Shown in pieces: positions 8,210 to 21,014 of a stretch of DNA of 64,000 bases (its first letter is position 1; every line of letters starts with the position of its first letter). The notes below the pieces were generated by a model. It was given only the letters and a program-made list of their open reading frames with translations, ran no database searches and was not told where the DNA came from. A program made the position numbers and the translations under genes. The stretch is taken from assembly GCF_016908775.1 (NCBI RefSeq), contig NZ_JAFBEP010000004.1, positions 124,001-188,000 of the forward strand. Direction: 5' to 3'. Origin of the DNA: Defluviitalea raffinosedens (lineage in GTDB: Bacteria; Bacillota; Clostridia; Lachnospirales; Defluviitaleaceae).

Positions 8210-10021
8210 TTAACCACTTATAAGGTTAATATACAATTTTTCTAGCTGCTTTTTCTGCTCAATTAAAGATTGAATTTCATATATATCAGTTGCATTTCTG
8301 CTTTTCATGTCGATATTTGCTTTTTTTATTAATTTAATTTGATCATTTATCGCTTTTTCAATATCATATTCCTGATTTTTACTTTTTTCGTCCCGAAAAA
8401 TCATAGAAACTTGCTTTTGATCATTTAAATTTTCAAAATGATTAATCACAACAGCAGGTTCAATTTTTAAGCCTTTATCATACTGCTCATAAATTAGCTT
8501 AGCTACTTTCATTAATACTGGATCAATAAAGTCTTCATAAGATAAATGTGGCTTAATTTTATGATAGTGTAGTGGATTATTATAAAGGAAATTAAGAATA
8601 TTCTTTTGAGCCTTATATAATCCGTTTTTCTCATCTATGTTGTTAAATACATTATTTACTTTTAAATGATCGTGGAGTTCACTTTCCTGTCTTTGTGAAT
8701 AACTACTCAGTTTAATACTATTTTTTCTTTGAAATTCTTGAGTTTTCTTTATTTCATTCAAAATAGACTGGGTAGAAATTTTGGTATCATTAGATATTTC
8801 CTGAAGATATACATCCCGCTCAATCTCATTGTCTAGCCTGGAAAGTAATTGTGCTACTTCCATGGTAAATTTAATTTTTTGCTCAGTATCTTCAATGTTA
8901 TATTTTTTTCTTAAGACCGAAACTTGAAAAGTAACTGCCCCCATGGCATGATCAAGCAATTGTTGAAATGCCTCAGGGCCGTTTTGCTTAATAAAATCAT
9001 CAGGATCTTTCTCTCCGGGTACTTGGACCACTTTTATTTTTAATCCAGCAGACGATAAAATAGGTATCGCCCTTAATGCAGCGTTGGTCCCTGCTGTATC
9101 GCTGTCATAAATTATAACAACTTCTCCTGTATAGCGTTTTAATAAAGATGCCTGCTGATAGGTAAAAGCTGTACCAAGAGAAGCCACTACATTTTCAAAT
9201 CCTGCCTGATATAAGGATATAACATCCATATACCCCTCAACAATCAATATTTGATTCTTCCCAGATGTTCTTGCATAATTAAGACCATAAAGATTTTTAC
9301 TTTTATCAAATAAGGGAGTATCCGGAGAATTCATATATTTGGGCAGACTATCATCCAGCACGCGTCCGCCAAAACCAATGACCTGATTATGAACATCAAA
9401 AATAGGAAACATAATTCTATTTCTAAATCTATCCACATACCCTTTACCTTTTTTCTTTGGTATAACCAATCCGCTTTTTGAAATATGCTCCTCCTCGTAT
9501 CCTTTATACAGTAAATATTGATATAAATCTCCAAAGTCCATGTTTGAATAGCCTATTCCAAAAAGCTTTTGAGTGTTCTTGCTTAACTTTCTTTTATTCA
9601 AATATTCACTGGCCTGTTGGCCCCTTAAGGAGCGCAGATTTGCATAAAAATATTTAGCAGCTTCCTTATGCATATCCAGCAAAATCTGCTTTTCTTCCAT
9701 CTTTTTGCGAACTTCTTCTGAATATTCAGGTTGTGGTAAAGTAATATGTGCCCTGTCAGCCAAATGCTTGATCGCTTCTACGAAACTAAAATTCTCCATC
9801 TGCATAATAAATGTAAATACATTGCCACCTGCCTGACAACCAAAACAATAATACATTTGCTTATCAGGGCTGACAGAGAAAGAAGGCGTATCTTCATTAT
9901 GAAATGGGCATAATCCAAAATATGAACTGCCCTTTCTTTGTAATCTCACATATTCAGAAACTACGTCCACCAAATCATTTTGGCTTCGAATTTCTTCAAT
10001 GATTTCTTCTGAATAATACAT
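8210..10021 (-). CDS. dnaG: DNA primase DnaG
   Basis: The 603-residue primase has a CHC2 zinc finger (CPFHNEDTPSFSVSP, then YYCFGCQAGG, about residues 38-66), the catalytic core with EGYMDVISLYQAG and the TOPRIM acidic motif DSDTAG (about 305-310), and a C-terminal helical region for helicase interaction. It makes RNA primers at the replication fork. The ATG at 10021 has a GGGGAG site. It lies upstream of sigA in one operon. Confidence 0.96.
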   Translation of the reverse strand: MYYSEEIIEEIRSQNDLVDVVSEYVRLQRKGSSYFGLCPFHNEDTPSFSVSPDKQMYYCFGCQAGGNVFTFIMQMENFSFVEAIKHLADRAHITLPQPEYSEEVRKKMEEKQILLDMHKEAAKYFYANLRSLRGQQASEYLNKRKLSKNTQKLFGIGYSNMDFGDLYQYLLYKGYEEEHISKSGLVIPKKKGKGYVDRFRNRIMFPIFDVHNQVIGFGGRVLDDSLPKYMNSPDTPLFDKSKNLYGLNYARTSGKNQILIVEGYMDVISLYQAGFENVVASLGTAFTYQQASLLKRYTGEVVIIYDSDTAGTNAALRAIPILSSAGLKIKVVQVPGEKDPDDFIKQNGPEAFQQLLDHAMGAVTFQVSVLRKKYNIEDTEQKIKFTMEVAQLLSRLDNEIERDVYLQEISNDTKISTQSILNEIKKTQEFQRKNSIKLSSYSQRQESELHDHLKVNNVFNNIDEKNGLYKAQKNILNFLYNNPLHYHKIKPHLSYEDFIDPVLMKVAKLIYEQYDKGLKIEPAVVINHFENLNDQKQVSMIFRDEKSKNQEYDIEKAINDQIKLIKKANIDMKSRNATDIYEIQSLIEQKKQLEKLYINLISG

Positions 10022-10171
10022 GGGACTCCCCTATCTTTTTGGACCTATCAAAATACATATATTTGTTTCGACATATTTTTCGGAAATCCTTTAAGCTCAC
10101 AAAGATTTGTTTAAAATATATAAAAAAACAAAAATAATGACCATTATATTAACCAATTTACCTTTAACATT

Positions 10172-10618
10172 TTAAGTCTGCTCAATCAACTTGATCAGAT
10201 TTTTTTTAAATTTAGCATTATCCAGTTCATTTCTTTTTCGCGGGCCTTTTGTACGACCACCTGCTCTTCTTATTTCGCTATTTAAATGCCTATCATAAAG
10301 TAATAAATCGATTTGCTCATTTAGATAAATATTGCCATTTGGAGAAATTGCTCTTGCTCCTTTTGATAAAACAAGAGAAGCCAAACCATAATCCTGAGTA
10401 ACAATAATATCATCTCTTTTTACATGATTCATTATGGTCATATCTACCGACTGAGGTGCTGAGTCTACTATCTTATATTCCATATCAAATCTCTTATTTG
10501 GAACATGTGCGTAGCTGCAAAAAACGATTGCTTTAATATTATATTCCTTTGAAACATCTTCAATTATCTTTAAGACGGGACAACTATCGCCATCAATAAT
10601 AATTCTAAAATTTTCCAT
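10172..10618 (-). CDS. YaiI/YqxD family protein (DUF188)
   Basis: The roughly 148-residue protein has the DUF188 signature: an N-terminal IIDGDSCPV motif (PIN-like acidic site), DMTIMNHVKRDDIIVTQDYGLASLVLSKGA in the middle and the basic GGRTKGPRKR near the C-terminus. The family is PIN-like and may be a nuclease, but no activity is established. The start is set at the ATG at 10618, which has AGGAG nine bases upstream; the longer frame from 10645 has no site and overlaps the dgt gene. It follows dgt by 11 nt. Confidence 0.85.
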   Translation of the reverse strand: MENFRIIIDGDSCPVLKIIEDVSKEYNIKAIVFCSYAHVPNKRFDMEYKIVDSAPQSVDMTIMNHVKRDDIIVTQDYGLASLVLSKGARAISPNGNIYLNEQIDLLLYDRHLNSEIRRAGGRTKGPRKRNELDNAKFKKNLIKLIEQT

Positions 10619-10629
10619 TACATGATCTC

Positions 10630-11640
10630 CTATAGAATATTCCACGAAGAAGGTACGTATATTTCCATATATTTATTAATGGCATATCGATCCGTCATCC
10701 CCGCAATATAATCGCATACAATTCTTTCTTTCATCTCATCTCCTGATTTATAATGTAAATAGAATTCTTTTGGGATACTTTCAGGATGTTTAATAAAATA
10801 ATAATACAGCTGCTCAACAATATGTTCTGCCTTTTTTTCCTGATTTTTTGCCTGTGAACCTATATATACATGTTCAAACATAAACGCCCGGAGTTTTTTC
10901 ACCATTTTACCTATTTCATCGCTCATTTTAATATCAGGTTGATGAATACTGTTTTTGATCACATCTATAATCATAGTATTAATTCTTTCACCAAAGCTAT
11001 TCCCTAAAATTTCAACACAATCTTTTGGAAGATCTGTTTCTTTTAATACTTTTCCTCTTATAGCGTCATCAATGTCATGATTAATATACGCGATTTTATC
11101 TGAAATTTGAACAACTTTTCCTTCCAAAGTACTTGGATTACCTTTTGTCTGATGGTTAATAATTCCATCCCTTACTTCCCATGTAAGGTTCAATCCTTTT
11201 CCGTTTCGTTCAAGTATTTCTACTACTCTCAAACTTTGCTCACTATGGCTAAAACCCATAGGACATACTTCATTTAACACATATTCTCCCGTATGTCCAA
11301 AAGGGGTGTGGCCTAAATCATGTCCTAAAGCAATAGCTTCTGTAAGGTCTTCATTTAAAGACAGTGCCCGGGCAATAGTCCTTGCAATCTGTGCAACTTC
11401 CAGTGTATGAGTTAGTCTTGTACGGTAGTGATCTCCTTCCGGAGATATAAACACCTGAGTTTTGTGTTTTAATCTCCTAAAAGTTTTGCAGTGAAGAATC
11501 CTGTCACGATCTCTTTGAAAATCTGTTCGAATATCACATTTGGGCTCATCATATTTTCTTCCTTTGCTTTCTTTACTTTTCACTGCATACGGACTTAGAA
11601 AATCAAACTCCCTTTTCTCTTGAATCTCTCTAAGGTGCAA
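10630..11640 (-). CDS. dgt: Deoxyguanosinetriphosphate triphosphohydrolase-like HD protein
   Basis: The roughly 336-residue HD-domain phosphohydrolase has [31 protein letters not shown] (the HD metal site) and ...[16 protein letters not shown], all family marks of dGTPases. It likely hydrolyses dNTPs to deoxynucleosides and triphosphate, guarding nucleotide pools. It sits upstream of dnaG-sigA, as in other Clostridia. The start is uncertain: a TTG at 11640 has AGGTGG at good spacing and gives [12 protein letters not shown], while the longer GTG at 11652 has no visible site. Confidence 0.88.
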   Translation of the reverse strand: MHLREIQEKREFDFLSPYAVKSKESKGRKYDEPKCDIRTDFQRDRDRILHCKTFRRLKHKTQVFISPEGDHYRTRLTHTLEVAQIARTIARALSLNEDLTEAIALGHDLGHTPFGHTGEYVLNEVCPMGFSHSEQSLRVVEILERNGKGLNLTWEVRDGIINHQTKGNPSTLEGKVVQISDKIAYINHDIDDAIRGKVLKETDLPKDCVEILGNSFGERINTMIIDVIKNSIHQPDIKMSDEIGKMVKKLRAFMFEHVYIGSQAKNQEKKAEHIVEQLYYYFIKHPESIPKEFYLHYKSGDEMKERIVCDYIAGMTDRYAINKYMEIYVPSSWNIL

Positions 11641-11738
11641 CGTTATCACCACCTGTTCTTACATGTTATAACACTCCTCATACTTAAATATATACTACAC
11701 ATTTTTTCAAAATCCTTCAAAATCATTTGATAAAAAAA

Positions 11739-11773
11739 TTACCATCATCCCTTTAACAAGGAATAATGGTAAT
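11739..11773 (-). terminator. Intrinsic terminator of the TRAP transporter operon
   Basis: An outer 8-bp stem (11739-11746 with 11766-11773) with partial inner pairing is followed on the minus strand by a run of seven T. It lies just beyond the permease stop. Confidence 0.8.
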
Positions 11774-11778
11774 GACTT

Positions 11779-13728
11779 TTAAACAGATTCTACTGATTTG
11801 TCCTTACCCTTTAAAACATATTGGATAAAAATTATGAATACTATAATCACAATACCAATAAGATCTGTAGTCAAGCTTGGTTCAATGAGCATAAGACCAC
11901 CTGCAACCGCCAGAATTCTCTGCCATATTGGAAGTTTTGACTTCATAAAACCTTCTAAACCACCTGCAATAGCAAACATACCAAGCATGGATGTAATAGA
12001 AAACTGAATAATCTGTGGCAGCGAAGTATTCACCATCAACATTGCAGGATTTAGTACAAACATATACGGAATAATAAATGCCGATATAGCCAGCTTAGTG
12101 GCAATGACTCCAGTCCGAATAGGATTTCCGCCAGAAATTGCTGACCCTGCATAGGCTGCCAAAGCTACTGGTGGCGTAATGTCTGCAACTACACCAAAGT
12201 AAAATACAAAAAAGTGTGCAGCAAGGACCGGTGTTTCCGGCATCAATTTCAATATGATCGGTGCAGTGATGGTAGCCATAATAACATAATTTGCAGTAGT
12301 TGGTACACCCATTCCTAATATAAGACAAGCAATCATCGTTAAAAACAATGCAATAATGTTAATGCCTCCTGATAAAGTAAGCAAGCCATCAGCAAGCTTA
12401 AGGCCTAAACCGGTAAGGGAGACAATTCCTACTATAATACCTGCTATTGAGCATGCTGCAGCAACTCCAATGGTATTTTTTGCACCGTTTTCCAAAGCTT
12501 CAACAAAAGTTTGAGGCGTCAGCCTTGTATCTTCCCGAAACATACTGACAACAATAGAAGTCAGTATGGCAAGACAGGCAGCTCGAGATGCAGTATATCC
12601 TATAGACATCGTTGTAATCAATACAACAATGGGGAGGAACAAATATCCTTTCTGGAAAAACAATTTAAAAAAGTTAGGAATGTGTTCCTTGGGAAGTCCT
12701 TTTAATCCAGTCTTTTTTGCTTCAAAATGTACCATTAGAAAAATACCGCTAAAGTAGAGGATTGCCGGAAAAACTGCTGCTAAGGCAATCGTAGCATAGC
12801 TTGTTTCTGTCATTTCAGCCATAAGGAATGCAGCTGCTCCCATAATTGGAGGCATAATTTGTCCTCCGGTTGAAGCAGCAGCCTCAACCGCTGCAGCAAA
12901 ATCTTTGTCATATCCTGCTTTTTTCATTACAGGAATAGTAACACTACCAGAACCAACAGTATTAGCAACAGAACTACCAGAGTACATTCCTTCCAGGGCA
13001 CTGGAAATAACCGCAACCTTGGCAGGTCCACCTACTGCTCGCCCTGCAATGGAATTGGCCATATCTATAAAAAAAGTACCAATGTTCGTCTTTTCAAGAA
13101 ATGAACCTAAAATAATAAACAATACAATAAAAGTTGAGCAAACACCTATAGGCGTACCAAGTATCCCATCAAGGGTATAAAATAATGTGTATACGATACG
13201 CTTTAAGGAATATCCTGCATAAAAAGCATAAGCAATGAAAGCGCCGGCAACCACCAAAATTGGAATACCAACTACTCTTCTGCATACTTCAGCAGTAATA
13301 AGTAATCCTACAACACCAACAATAACATCTAATTGAGTGATACGAGTTGCTCTGGCAGAAAGAGTTTCAAAATTAATGATAAAATACGCAAAACAAGCTG
13401 CTCCTACAATACCAAGAACTATGTCATACCAAGGTACATAATTTTCCCTTTTTGCAGACTTTTTCTTCGCTGGATAAAGTGCAAAGGCCATAAAAATAAT
13501 AAAGCCTACAAAAGAAGTTCTGCGGATTTGTTCCGGCCAGACGCTAAAAAGATTCATATAAAATATATACAGAGAAAAAACAACTAAGATACAACGTACA
13601 ATCTTTCTGGGTACACCAGTATAATGCCTTGTATTAGATTCTCGATCATATTCAGCCATTAAGGCATCTACATCGATTTGCTCTGCTTCTTCCATTAAAG
13701 AATGGGCTGTGTGTTTTACTTCAGACAT
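11779..13728 (-). CDS. TRAP transporter fused permease subunit (TAXI family, DctM plus DctQ fusion)
   Basis: The 649-residue polytopic membrane protein has an N-terminal small-subunit part (about 45-170) fused to the large DctM-like part. Typical stretches are GSFLEKTNIGTFFIDMANS, AAASTGGQIMPPIMGAAAFLMAE, LGMGVPTTANYVIMA and VVADITPPVALAAYAGSAI. It is the sodium-coupled channel of a tripartite transporter working with the TAXI binding protein encoded two genes upstream. The substrate is unknown; TAXI systems are often linked to organic acids such as glutamate or other dicarboxylates, but nothing in the sequence fixes this. It follows the DUF1850 gene by 63 nt. Confidence 0.92.
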   Translation of the reverse strand: MSEVKHTAHSLMEEAEQIDVDALMAEYDRESNTRHYTGVPRKIVRCILVVFSLYIFYMNLFSVWPEQIRRTSFVGFIIFMAFALYPAKKKSAKRENYVPWYDIVLGIVGAACFAYFIINFETLSARATRITQLDVIVGVVGLLITAEVCRRVVGIPILVVAGAFIAYAFYAGYSLKRIVYTLFYTLDGILGTPIGVCSTFIVLFIILGSFLEKTNIGTFFIDMANSIAGRAVGGPAKVAVISSALEGMYSGSSVANTVGSGSVTIPVMKKAGYDKDFAAAVEAAASTGGQIMPPIMGAAAFLMAEMTETSYATIALAAVFPAILYFSGIFLMVHFEAKKTGLKGLPKEHIPNFFKLFFQKGYLFLPIVVLITTMSIGYTASRAACLAILTSIVVSMFREDTRLTPQTFVEALENGAKNTIGVAAACSIAGIIVGIVSLTGLGLKLADGLLTLSGGINIIALFLTMIACLILGMGVPTTANYVIMATITAPIILKLMPETPVLAAHFFVFYFGVVADITPPVALAAYAGSAISGGNPIRTGVIATKLAISAFIIPYMFVLNPAMLMVNTSLPQIIQFSITSMLGMFAIAGGLEGFMKSKLPIWQRILAVAGGLMLIEPSLTTDLIGIVIIVFIIFIQYVLKGKDKSVESV

Positions 13729-13791
13729 ACATCATCCTCCTTATTTTTTGATTTTTATACCTATTCCAAATCAAAAACCGTATTTTAAAAT

Positions 13792-14310
13792 TTATTGATT
13801 ACCTGGTTCATCATTTCGAACAGATATAAACCTTCGTCCAGTTACAAACTGAACAGTCGTATTTTTTCCACAGAGTTCTCGCAAACTAATATCCTTTCCA
13901 TTAATATGTAAAATATGATCAGAAACTGTCCCAACAATATAAGAAAGACGATCCATTAACTTATTAAAACCACTGACAATCATAGCACCATCTGAGCCAT
14001 ATTCCAGAGATTGTCCTTCTTCTATTTCTGTCTGTACACCTGCACCAAAAGCATAATAAATTGTTCGATCAACATAAATTTTACCAGTCCTGATTTGATA
14101 AACATCAGTCACCGGGCTATTATTTACAGAATGAATAAAAGTAACAGAAAACTCGTCTCCATCATTAACAGGAAAAGATGCGATAATTTCACCTGTGTCA
14201 CTATTTTTTAAAATTAGACATGGAGAGGAAAAAACAAAGAATAAAATAACGGAGACCGTAAACAATACAGCCACGATTGCGGCCCCCGTCAGTAAATTAA
14301 TTCTTTTCAT
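13792..14310 (-). CDS. DUF1850 domain-containing protein associated with TAXI transporter
   Basis: The 172-residue protein has one N-terminal membrane segment (about residues 7-30) followed by an extracytoplasmic beta-rich domain (FSVTFIHSVNNSPVTDVYQI...), characteristic of DUF1850. The family is found almost only between TAXI binding proteins and fused permeases, suggesting an accessory role in that transporter. Its ATG shares one base with the TAA of the TAXI gene (TAATG), so translation is probably coupled. Confidence 0.82.
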   Translation of the reverse strand: MKRINLLTGAAIVAVLFTVSVILFFVFSSPCLILKNSDTGEIIASFPVNDGDEFSVTFIHSVNNSPVTDVYQIRTGKIYVDRTIYYAFGAGVQTEIEEGQSLEYGSDGAMIVSGFNKLMDRLSYIVGTVSDHILHINGKDISLRELCGKNTTVQFVTGRRFISVRNDEPGNQ

Positions 14311-15257
14311 TATTTCAAAACGCCGATTTCTTTATAATATTTTTCTGCACCTGGATGTATAGGTATAGAAATACTGGAGACTGAATACTCAGGATTTAAT
14401 TCAGCACCCTTTGGATGCGCATTTGCAATTTCATCTGCATTTTCAAAAAGGGCTTTGGTCATGTTATAAACCAAATCTTCACTAAGACTGTCAGAAACAA
14501 TGTAAGTAGCCACTACAGCCACAGTCTGGACATCAGTATCGACACCTTTATAAGATCCACCTGGAACAGAAAATTTTGTATAGAAGGGATATTTCTCAAT
14601 TAATTTTGCTGCATGTTCATCATCAATTTCCAGCAAATTAATTTGGTTGGAAGTAGCAAGTTCTACAATTGCAGTTGTGGGTGCTCCAGCAACACAGAAA
14701 AAGGCATCTATTTTATCATCCTTTAATGCGGTTGCACTGTCACCAAAACTTAAATTGCTGACAACAATATCATCAAATGTCATATCATAAGCTTCAAGAA
14801 TTTGACGGGCATTAAACTCTACTCCTGAACCAACGTCCCCTACAGAAACACGTTTACCTTTAAGATCTGCAATAGAAGTAATTTCTTTCTTGGATACTAT
14901 TTGACAAACTTCTGCATAAAGTCCTGCCATAGCAGAAAAACCAGAAATTTTTTCTCCTTCAAAAAGATCAATACCATTATAAGCATAATACATAACATCA
15001 TTTTGAACGATACCCATGTCTGCTTCTTTATCTGATACAAGATAAATATTTGCTTTTGAAGCACCAGTGGATTGTACATTAAAACTTAAGTTATTAACTT
15101 TTTGACTAAGCACTTGAGATACTGCCCCACTATAAGCATAATATGTACCTGTCGTGCCGCCTGTAGCCATCTTTAATGTAGTCTTTCCTCCACAACCTGA
15201 TAAAACCAAAGAAATCATCAGTACCATGGACACTAAAACATACAAACTCTTTCTCAT
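14310..15257 (-). CDS. TAXI family TRAP transporter solute-binding lipoprotein
   Basis: The 315-residue protein starts with a lipoprotein signal peptide whose lipobox is LVLSGC (Cys about residue 21), followed by the TAXI signature MATGGTTGTYYAYSGAVSQVLSQK. The rest is a type II periplasmic-binding-like fold with GVEFNARQILEAYDM and FFCVAGAPTTAIVELA. It should be tethered outside the membrane and deliver the solute to the fused permease. A strong GGAGGA site precedes the ATG. It is the first gene of the three-gene TAXI-DUF1850-permease unit. Confidence 0.93.
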   Translation of the reverse strand: MRKSLYVLVSMVLMISLVLSGCGGKTTLKMATGGTTGTYYAYSGAVSQVLSQKVNNLSFNVQSTGASKANIYLVSDKEADMGIVQNDVMYYAYNGIDLFEGEKISGFSAMAGLYAEVCQIVSKKEITSIADLKGKRVSVGDVGSGVEFNARQILEAYDMTFDDIVVSNLSFGDSATALKDDKIDAFFCVAGAPTTAIVELATSNQINLLEIDDEHAAKLIEKYPFYTKFSVPGGSYKGVDTDVQTVAVVATYIVSDSLSEDLVYNMTKALFENADEIANAHPKGAELNPEYSVSSISIPIHPGAEKYYKEIGVLK

Positions 15258-15654
15258 AAATCATCCTCCTGCAAATTAAAAATTTTGAATCCTGAATGAT
15301 TACCAAAGGAAATATTCAAATCCATACTATAATAGTTTATAACAATACTAAATTTTTTTCAACAGATTCGCTTAAGTTAGTTGCAATCTCAATATTTTTT
15401 TATAATAATTCTGCTTTGACATTTATAATTTGACTTTGCAATTGCATACTGAAAAATTTTTTTCAATATTTGATTGACAATTCTAACTATTGTTCATTTC
15501 TTGTTGAACTTTTATCTAATTTTCAACGATGATCTATGGTTTCATTTAATCTCTTCACTTAAAAGCCAGCAATTATCACTGCTTCTATTTTCCTGTCGAA
15601 AACAGATTGAACCTGATTGACCATTTTATTTTATAGATACTTTTTATTTATTAT
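15258..15654. other. About 400-base non-coding region upstream of the TAXI operon
   Basis: A very A+T-rich stretch without a credible gene on either strand. It must contain the promoter of the TAXI operon, since the upstream gene ppdK ends in a terminator. No clean TTGACA-17-TATAAT pair was found and no riboswitch motif was recognised. Its length suggests it may hold regulatory sites. Confidence 0.4.
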
Positions 15655-15701
15655 ATAAAAAAATGTTGTGATACATGAAATGATCATATATCACAACATT
15701 T
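15654..15701 (-). terminator. Intrinsic terminator of ppdK
   Basis: A 13-bp perfect stem (15661-15673 with 15689-15701) is followed on the minus strand by a run of T (complement of 15654-15660). It is about 45 nt downstream of the ppdK stop. Confidence 0.85.
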
Positions 15702-15746
15702 AAGATTTTGCACGAAACGTAGATCTACATCAAATTTATTGTTTTA

Positions 15747-18392
<2,646 letters not shown>

Positions 18393-18583
18393 GAAAATTA
18401 CCTCCTGTACATTTTAATGTTCTTTTGTTATAGAATAGCAAAACTTTCGTTATTTGATTTCATTAATTATATGGAACGAAAATAGTAATTTTTATCTCTA
18501 TCTATTACCAAGTTTTGTCTATTCACATCATTAATAATTATATCATAAAAACTAAAAAATCATAGAGGGATTTTTAAAAAATT

Positions 18584-19966
18584 TTAAAATTCCACTTTCT
18601 CTCTTAAATAAGATTCTAAATCTTCAATCTTGATTCTTTCCTGCTCCATGGTGTCTCTATTTCTAACCGTTACAGAATGATCGGTTTCTGAATCAAAATC
18701 GTAAGTAATACAGAAAGGCGTTCCTATTTCATCTTGTCTTCTGTATCTCTTTCCAATACTGCCACTTTCGTCAAATTGCACATTATATAGTTTTGCCAGA
18801 TTTTCATAGATTTTAAACGCTGAGTCCGAAAGTTTTTTGGAAAGAGGTAAAACTGCAGCTTTAACAGGGGCTAAGGCTGGATGGAATCTAAGGACTGTTC
18901 TTACATCTCCTTCTCCAATTTCTTCTTCATCATAAGCTTCACATAAAAATGCCAGTGTTACACGGTCAGCACCCAATGAAGGTTCAACACAATAAGGGAT
19001 ATATTTTTCATTCAGGTTCGGATCAAAATAACTTAAGTCTTCTCCTGAATGTTCTTGATGCTGCTTCAAGTCATAATCGGTTCTATCCGCTATACCCCAT
19101 AATTCTCCCCATCCAAAAGGAAATAAATATTCTATATCAGAAGTCGCATTACTGTAATGAGACAATTCTTCTGGGGAGTGATCCCTAATACGCATATTTT
19201 CTTCCTTAATGCCTAAATTCAAAAGCCATTGCTTACAAAAATCTTTCCAATAATTAAACCATTCTAAATCTTTTCCTGGTTCACAGAAAAATTCTAATTC
19301 CATCTGCTCAAATTCTCTGATACGGAATATGAAGTTTCCGGGAGTAATTTCATTTCTGAAGGATTTCCCGATTTGTCCTATACCAAAAGGTATTTTTTTT
19401 CTAGTAGTTCTTTGAACATTTTTGAAATTAACAAAGATGCCTTGAGCTGTCTCCGGGCGCAAATAAACAACACTTTTAGAATCTTCCGTAACACCCTGAT
19501 GAGTTTTAAACATTAAATTAAATTGCCTGATATCGGTAAAATTGGTTGATCCACAACTGGGGCAAGGGATATGATTTTCATCAATGTACTGTTTCATTTT
19601 AGAGTTTTCCCAACCATCAACAGAAATCTGTATTCCGTTTTCTTTTGCATAATTTTCTATCAGTTGGTCAGCTCTGAATCTTTCTTTACATTCCTTACAA
19701 TCCATAAGAGGGTCATTAAATCCTCCTACATGCCCTGAAGCTACCCATACTTGAGGGTTCATTAAAATAGCACAGTCCACTCCCACATTGTATGGGCTTT
19801 CCTGAATAAACTTTTTCCACCATGCTTTTTTTATGTTGTTCTTAAGTTCAACACCCAGAGGACCGTAATCCCATGAATTAGATAATCCTCCATAAATCTC
19901 TGATCCAGGATAAACAAATCCTCTATTTTTTGCTAAAGCAACTATTTTTTCCATAGTCTTTTCCAT
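18584..19966 (-). CDS. glyS: Glycyl-tRNA synthetase, single-chain (alpha2) type
   Basis: The roughly 460-residue class II synthetase charges tRNA-Gly. Family marks include [20 protein letters not shown] at the N-terminus, a zinc-type CxxC (CPSCG), motif 2 ([24 protein letters not shown]), motif 3 ([10 protein letters not shown]) and a C-terminal anticodon-binding domain. It is the single-chain type also found in archaea and eukaryotes, not the alpha2beta2 type. The start is the ATG at 19966 preceded by GGAGG; the longer open frame runs into the T-box leader. Expression is expected to be controlled by that T-box. Confidence 0.95.
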   Translation of the reverse strand: MEKTMEKIVALAKNRGFVYPGSEIYGGLSNSWDYGPLGVELKNNIKKAWWKKFIQESPYNVGVDCAILMNPQVWVASGHVGGFNDPLMDCKECKERFRADQLIENYAKENGIQISVDGWENSKMKQYIDENHIPCPSCGSTNFTDIRQFNLMFKTHQGVTEDSKSVVYLRPETAQGIFVNFKNVQRTTRKKIPFGIGQIGKSFRNEITPGNFIFRIREFEQMELEFFCEPGKDLEWFNYWKDFCKQWLLNLGIKEENMRIRDHSPEELSHYSNATSDIEYLFPFGWGELWGIADRTDYDLKQHQEHSGEDLSYFDPNLNEKYIPYCVEPSLGADRVTLAFLCEAYDEEEIGEGDVRTVLRFHPALAPVKAAVLPLSKKLSDSAFKIYENLAKLYNVQFDESGSIGKRYRRQDEIGTPFCITYDFDSETDHSVTVRNRDTMEQERIKIEDLESYLREKVEF

Positions 19967-19994
19967 TCTTATTACCTCCATTATGAAATTATAT

Positions 19995-20215
19995 TTGTGC
20001 AACAAAAAAAGCCTGTTCATCCCATAAGGGACGAAAGACTTTATGCTTCCGCGGTTCCACCCTTGTTGATGTGAAAACACATCCACCTTGTTAAACCTTC
20101 ATCTGCTCGAAAGCTCCCTTCACTAAATATATTGATCGGACTTCCACCATCTCCGACTCGCTATACAAATCTATTTAGCTACTCTTCTTTCTCATCGCAG
20201 AGTATTAAATTAAAA
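19995..20215 (-). promoter_or_regulatory. T-box leader (glycine) of glyS
   Basis: On the minus strand the leader contains the T-box core AAGGGTGGAACCGCGG (complement of about 20049-20064), a Stem I distal-loop type GATGGTGGAAG (near 20137-20150), and a terminator hairpin (about 19999-20044) ending in TTTTTTT before the glyS start. In the specifier region the sequence GTGAAGGGAGC (around 20113-20124) contains GGG or GGA, both glycine codons. This fits tRNA-Gly sensing: uncharged tRNA-Gly would favour antitermination and synthetase expression. Confidence 0.92.
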
Positions 20216-20217
20216 TT

Positions 20218-20246
20218 AATCTAACAAATTCCTTAAACTTTGTCAA
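20218..20246 (-). promoter_or_regulatory. Sigma-A promoter of the glyS T-box transcript
   Basis: On the minus strand TTGACA (complement of 20241-20246) is separated by exactly 17 bases from TAGATT (complement of 20218-20223), just upstream of the T-box. The -35 box lies directly beyond the recO stop codon. Confidence 0.8.
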
Positions 20247-20252
20247 TACGGA

Positions 20253-21014
20253 TTACTCATAATTATTTTGAACTTCCCTCAAAAAATCTAAAGTTTTAAA
20301 ACTTTTTTCTATATGATATGCCAAATAACTTTGAGTAATTTTATCCAATTCCTCTAAGATCTTTTCATCCAGATCAAATTTAAAAAGCTCAGATAAATCA
20401 GAAGATAATATGTACTGAATGGTATACCATGTCCCTCTGGACATTTTATGAGAATAATGATCTTTGTTACTGCAGTCGTTACACAAAATTCCTCCAAGCC
20501 TTGAACTAAATCGATGAATGTCTTCTTGTCCTCCACAATTGACGCATTGAAACATTTCAGGCATATAACCAATCGAAGCCATTAATCTTAACTCATATAT
20601 TTTAGCAATTAATTTTGGGTTTCTGTTGGTTTTTTCTAAAACAGAAAGGGTCTTTAGAGTCAGTAGGAGAAGATCTTCATTAACTTGTTCTTCTTCAAGT
20701 ACAGAATCCAGAAGTTCAAAAAAATAGGAGGCATACGTCAATTTTATAATGTCTTCCCGTATGCCATGAAATGTATGAATAACCTCTAATTGCTGTATAA
20801 TATTATAATTTTTCCCTTGATGTATTAAAAAGTCACAATAGGAAAACATCTGTGTTCCGGCGGTTAAACGACTTTTACTTTTTCTTGCGCCTTTTGCAGA
20901 AACAGATATTTTACCCTTAAGCTTAGTAAATATCTTAAGGATTTTATCTGCTTCTCCTACATTGATTTCCTTTAGGACTATTCCTTTTGATTTAATATGT
21001 TCCATTTTATTCAT
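20253..21014 (-). CDS. recO: DNA repair protein RecO
   Basis: The roughly 253-residue RecO mediates RecA loading with RecR/RecF in recombination repair. It has the N-terminal OB-fold (SKGIVLKEINVGEADKILKIFT..., KGARKSKSRLTAGTQMFSYCDFLIHQGKN) and a C-terminal zinc-ribbon-like Cys cluster (CVNCGG...LCNDC). The start at 21014 overlaps the last eight bases of the small yqzL gene, implying coupling. An upstream in-frame TTG (21035) and a downstream ATG (21005) are alternatives. Confidence 0.9.
   Translation of the reverse strand: MNKMEHIKSKGIVLKEINVGEADKILKIFTKLKGKISVSAKGARKSKSRLTAGTQMFSYCDFLIHQGKNYNIIQQLEVIHTFHGIREDIIKLTYASYFFELLDSVLEEEQVNEDLLLLTLKTLSVLEKTNRNPKLIAKIYELRLMASIGYMPEMFQCVNCGGQEDIHRFSSRLGGILCNDCSNKDHYSHKMSRGTWYTIQYILSSDLSELFKFDLDEKILEELDKITQSYLAYHIEKSFKTLDFLREVQNNYE

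Noticed and set aside
19967-20086. N-terminal 40-residue extension of glycyl-tRNA synthetase
   Set aside because: The extension lies in the T-box terminator region and lacks family similarity; the ATG at 19966 has a proper GGAGG site.
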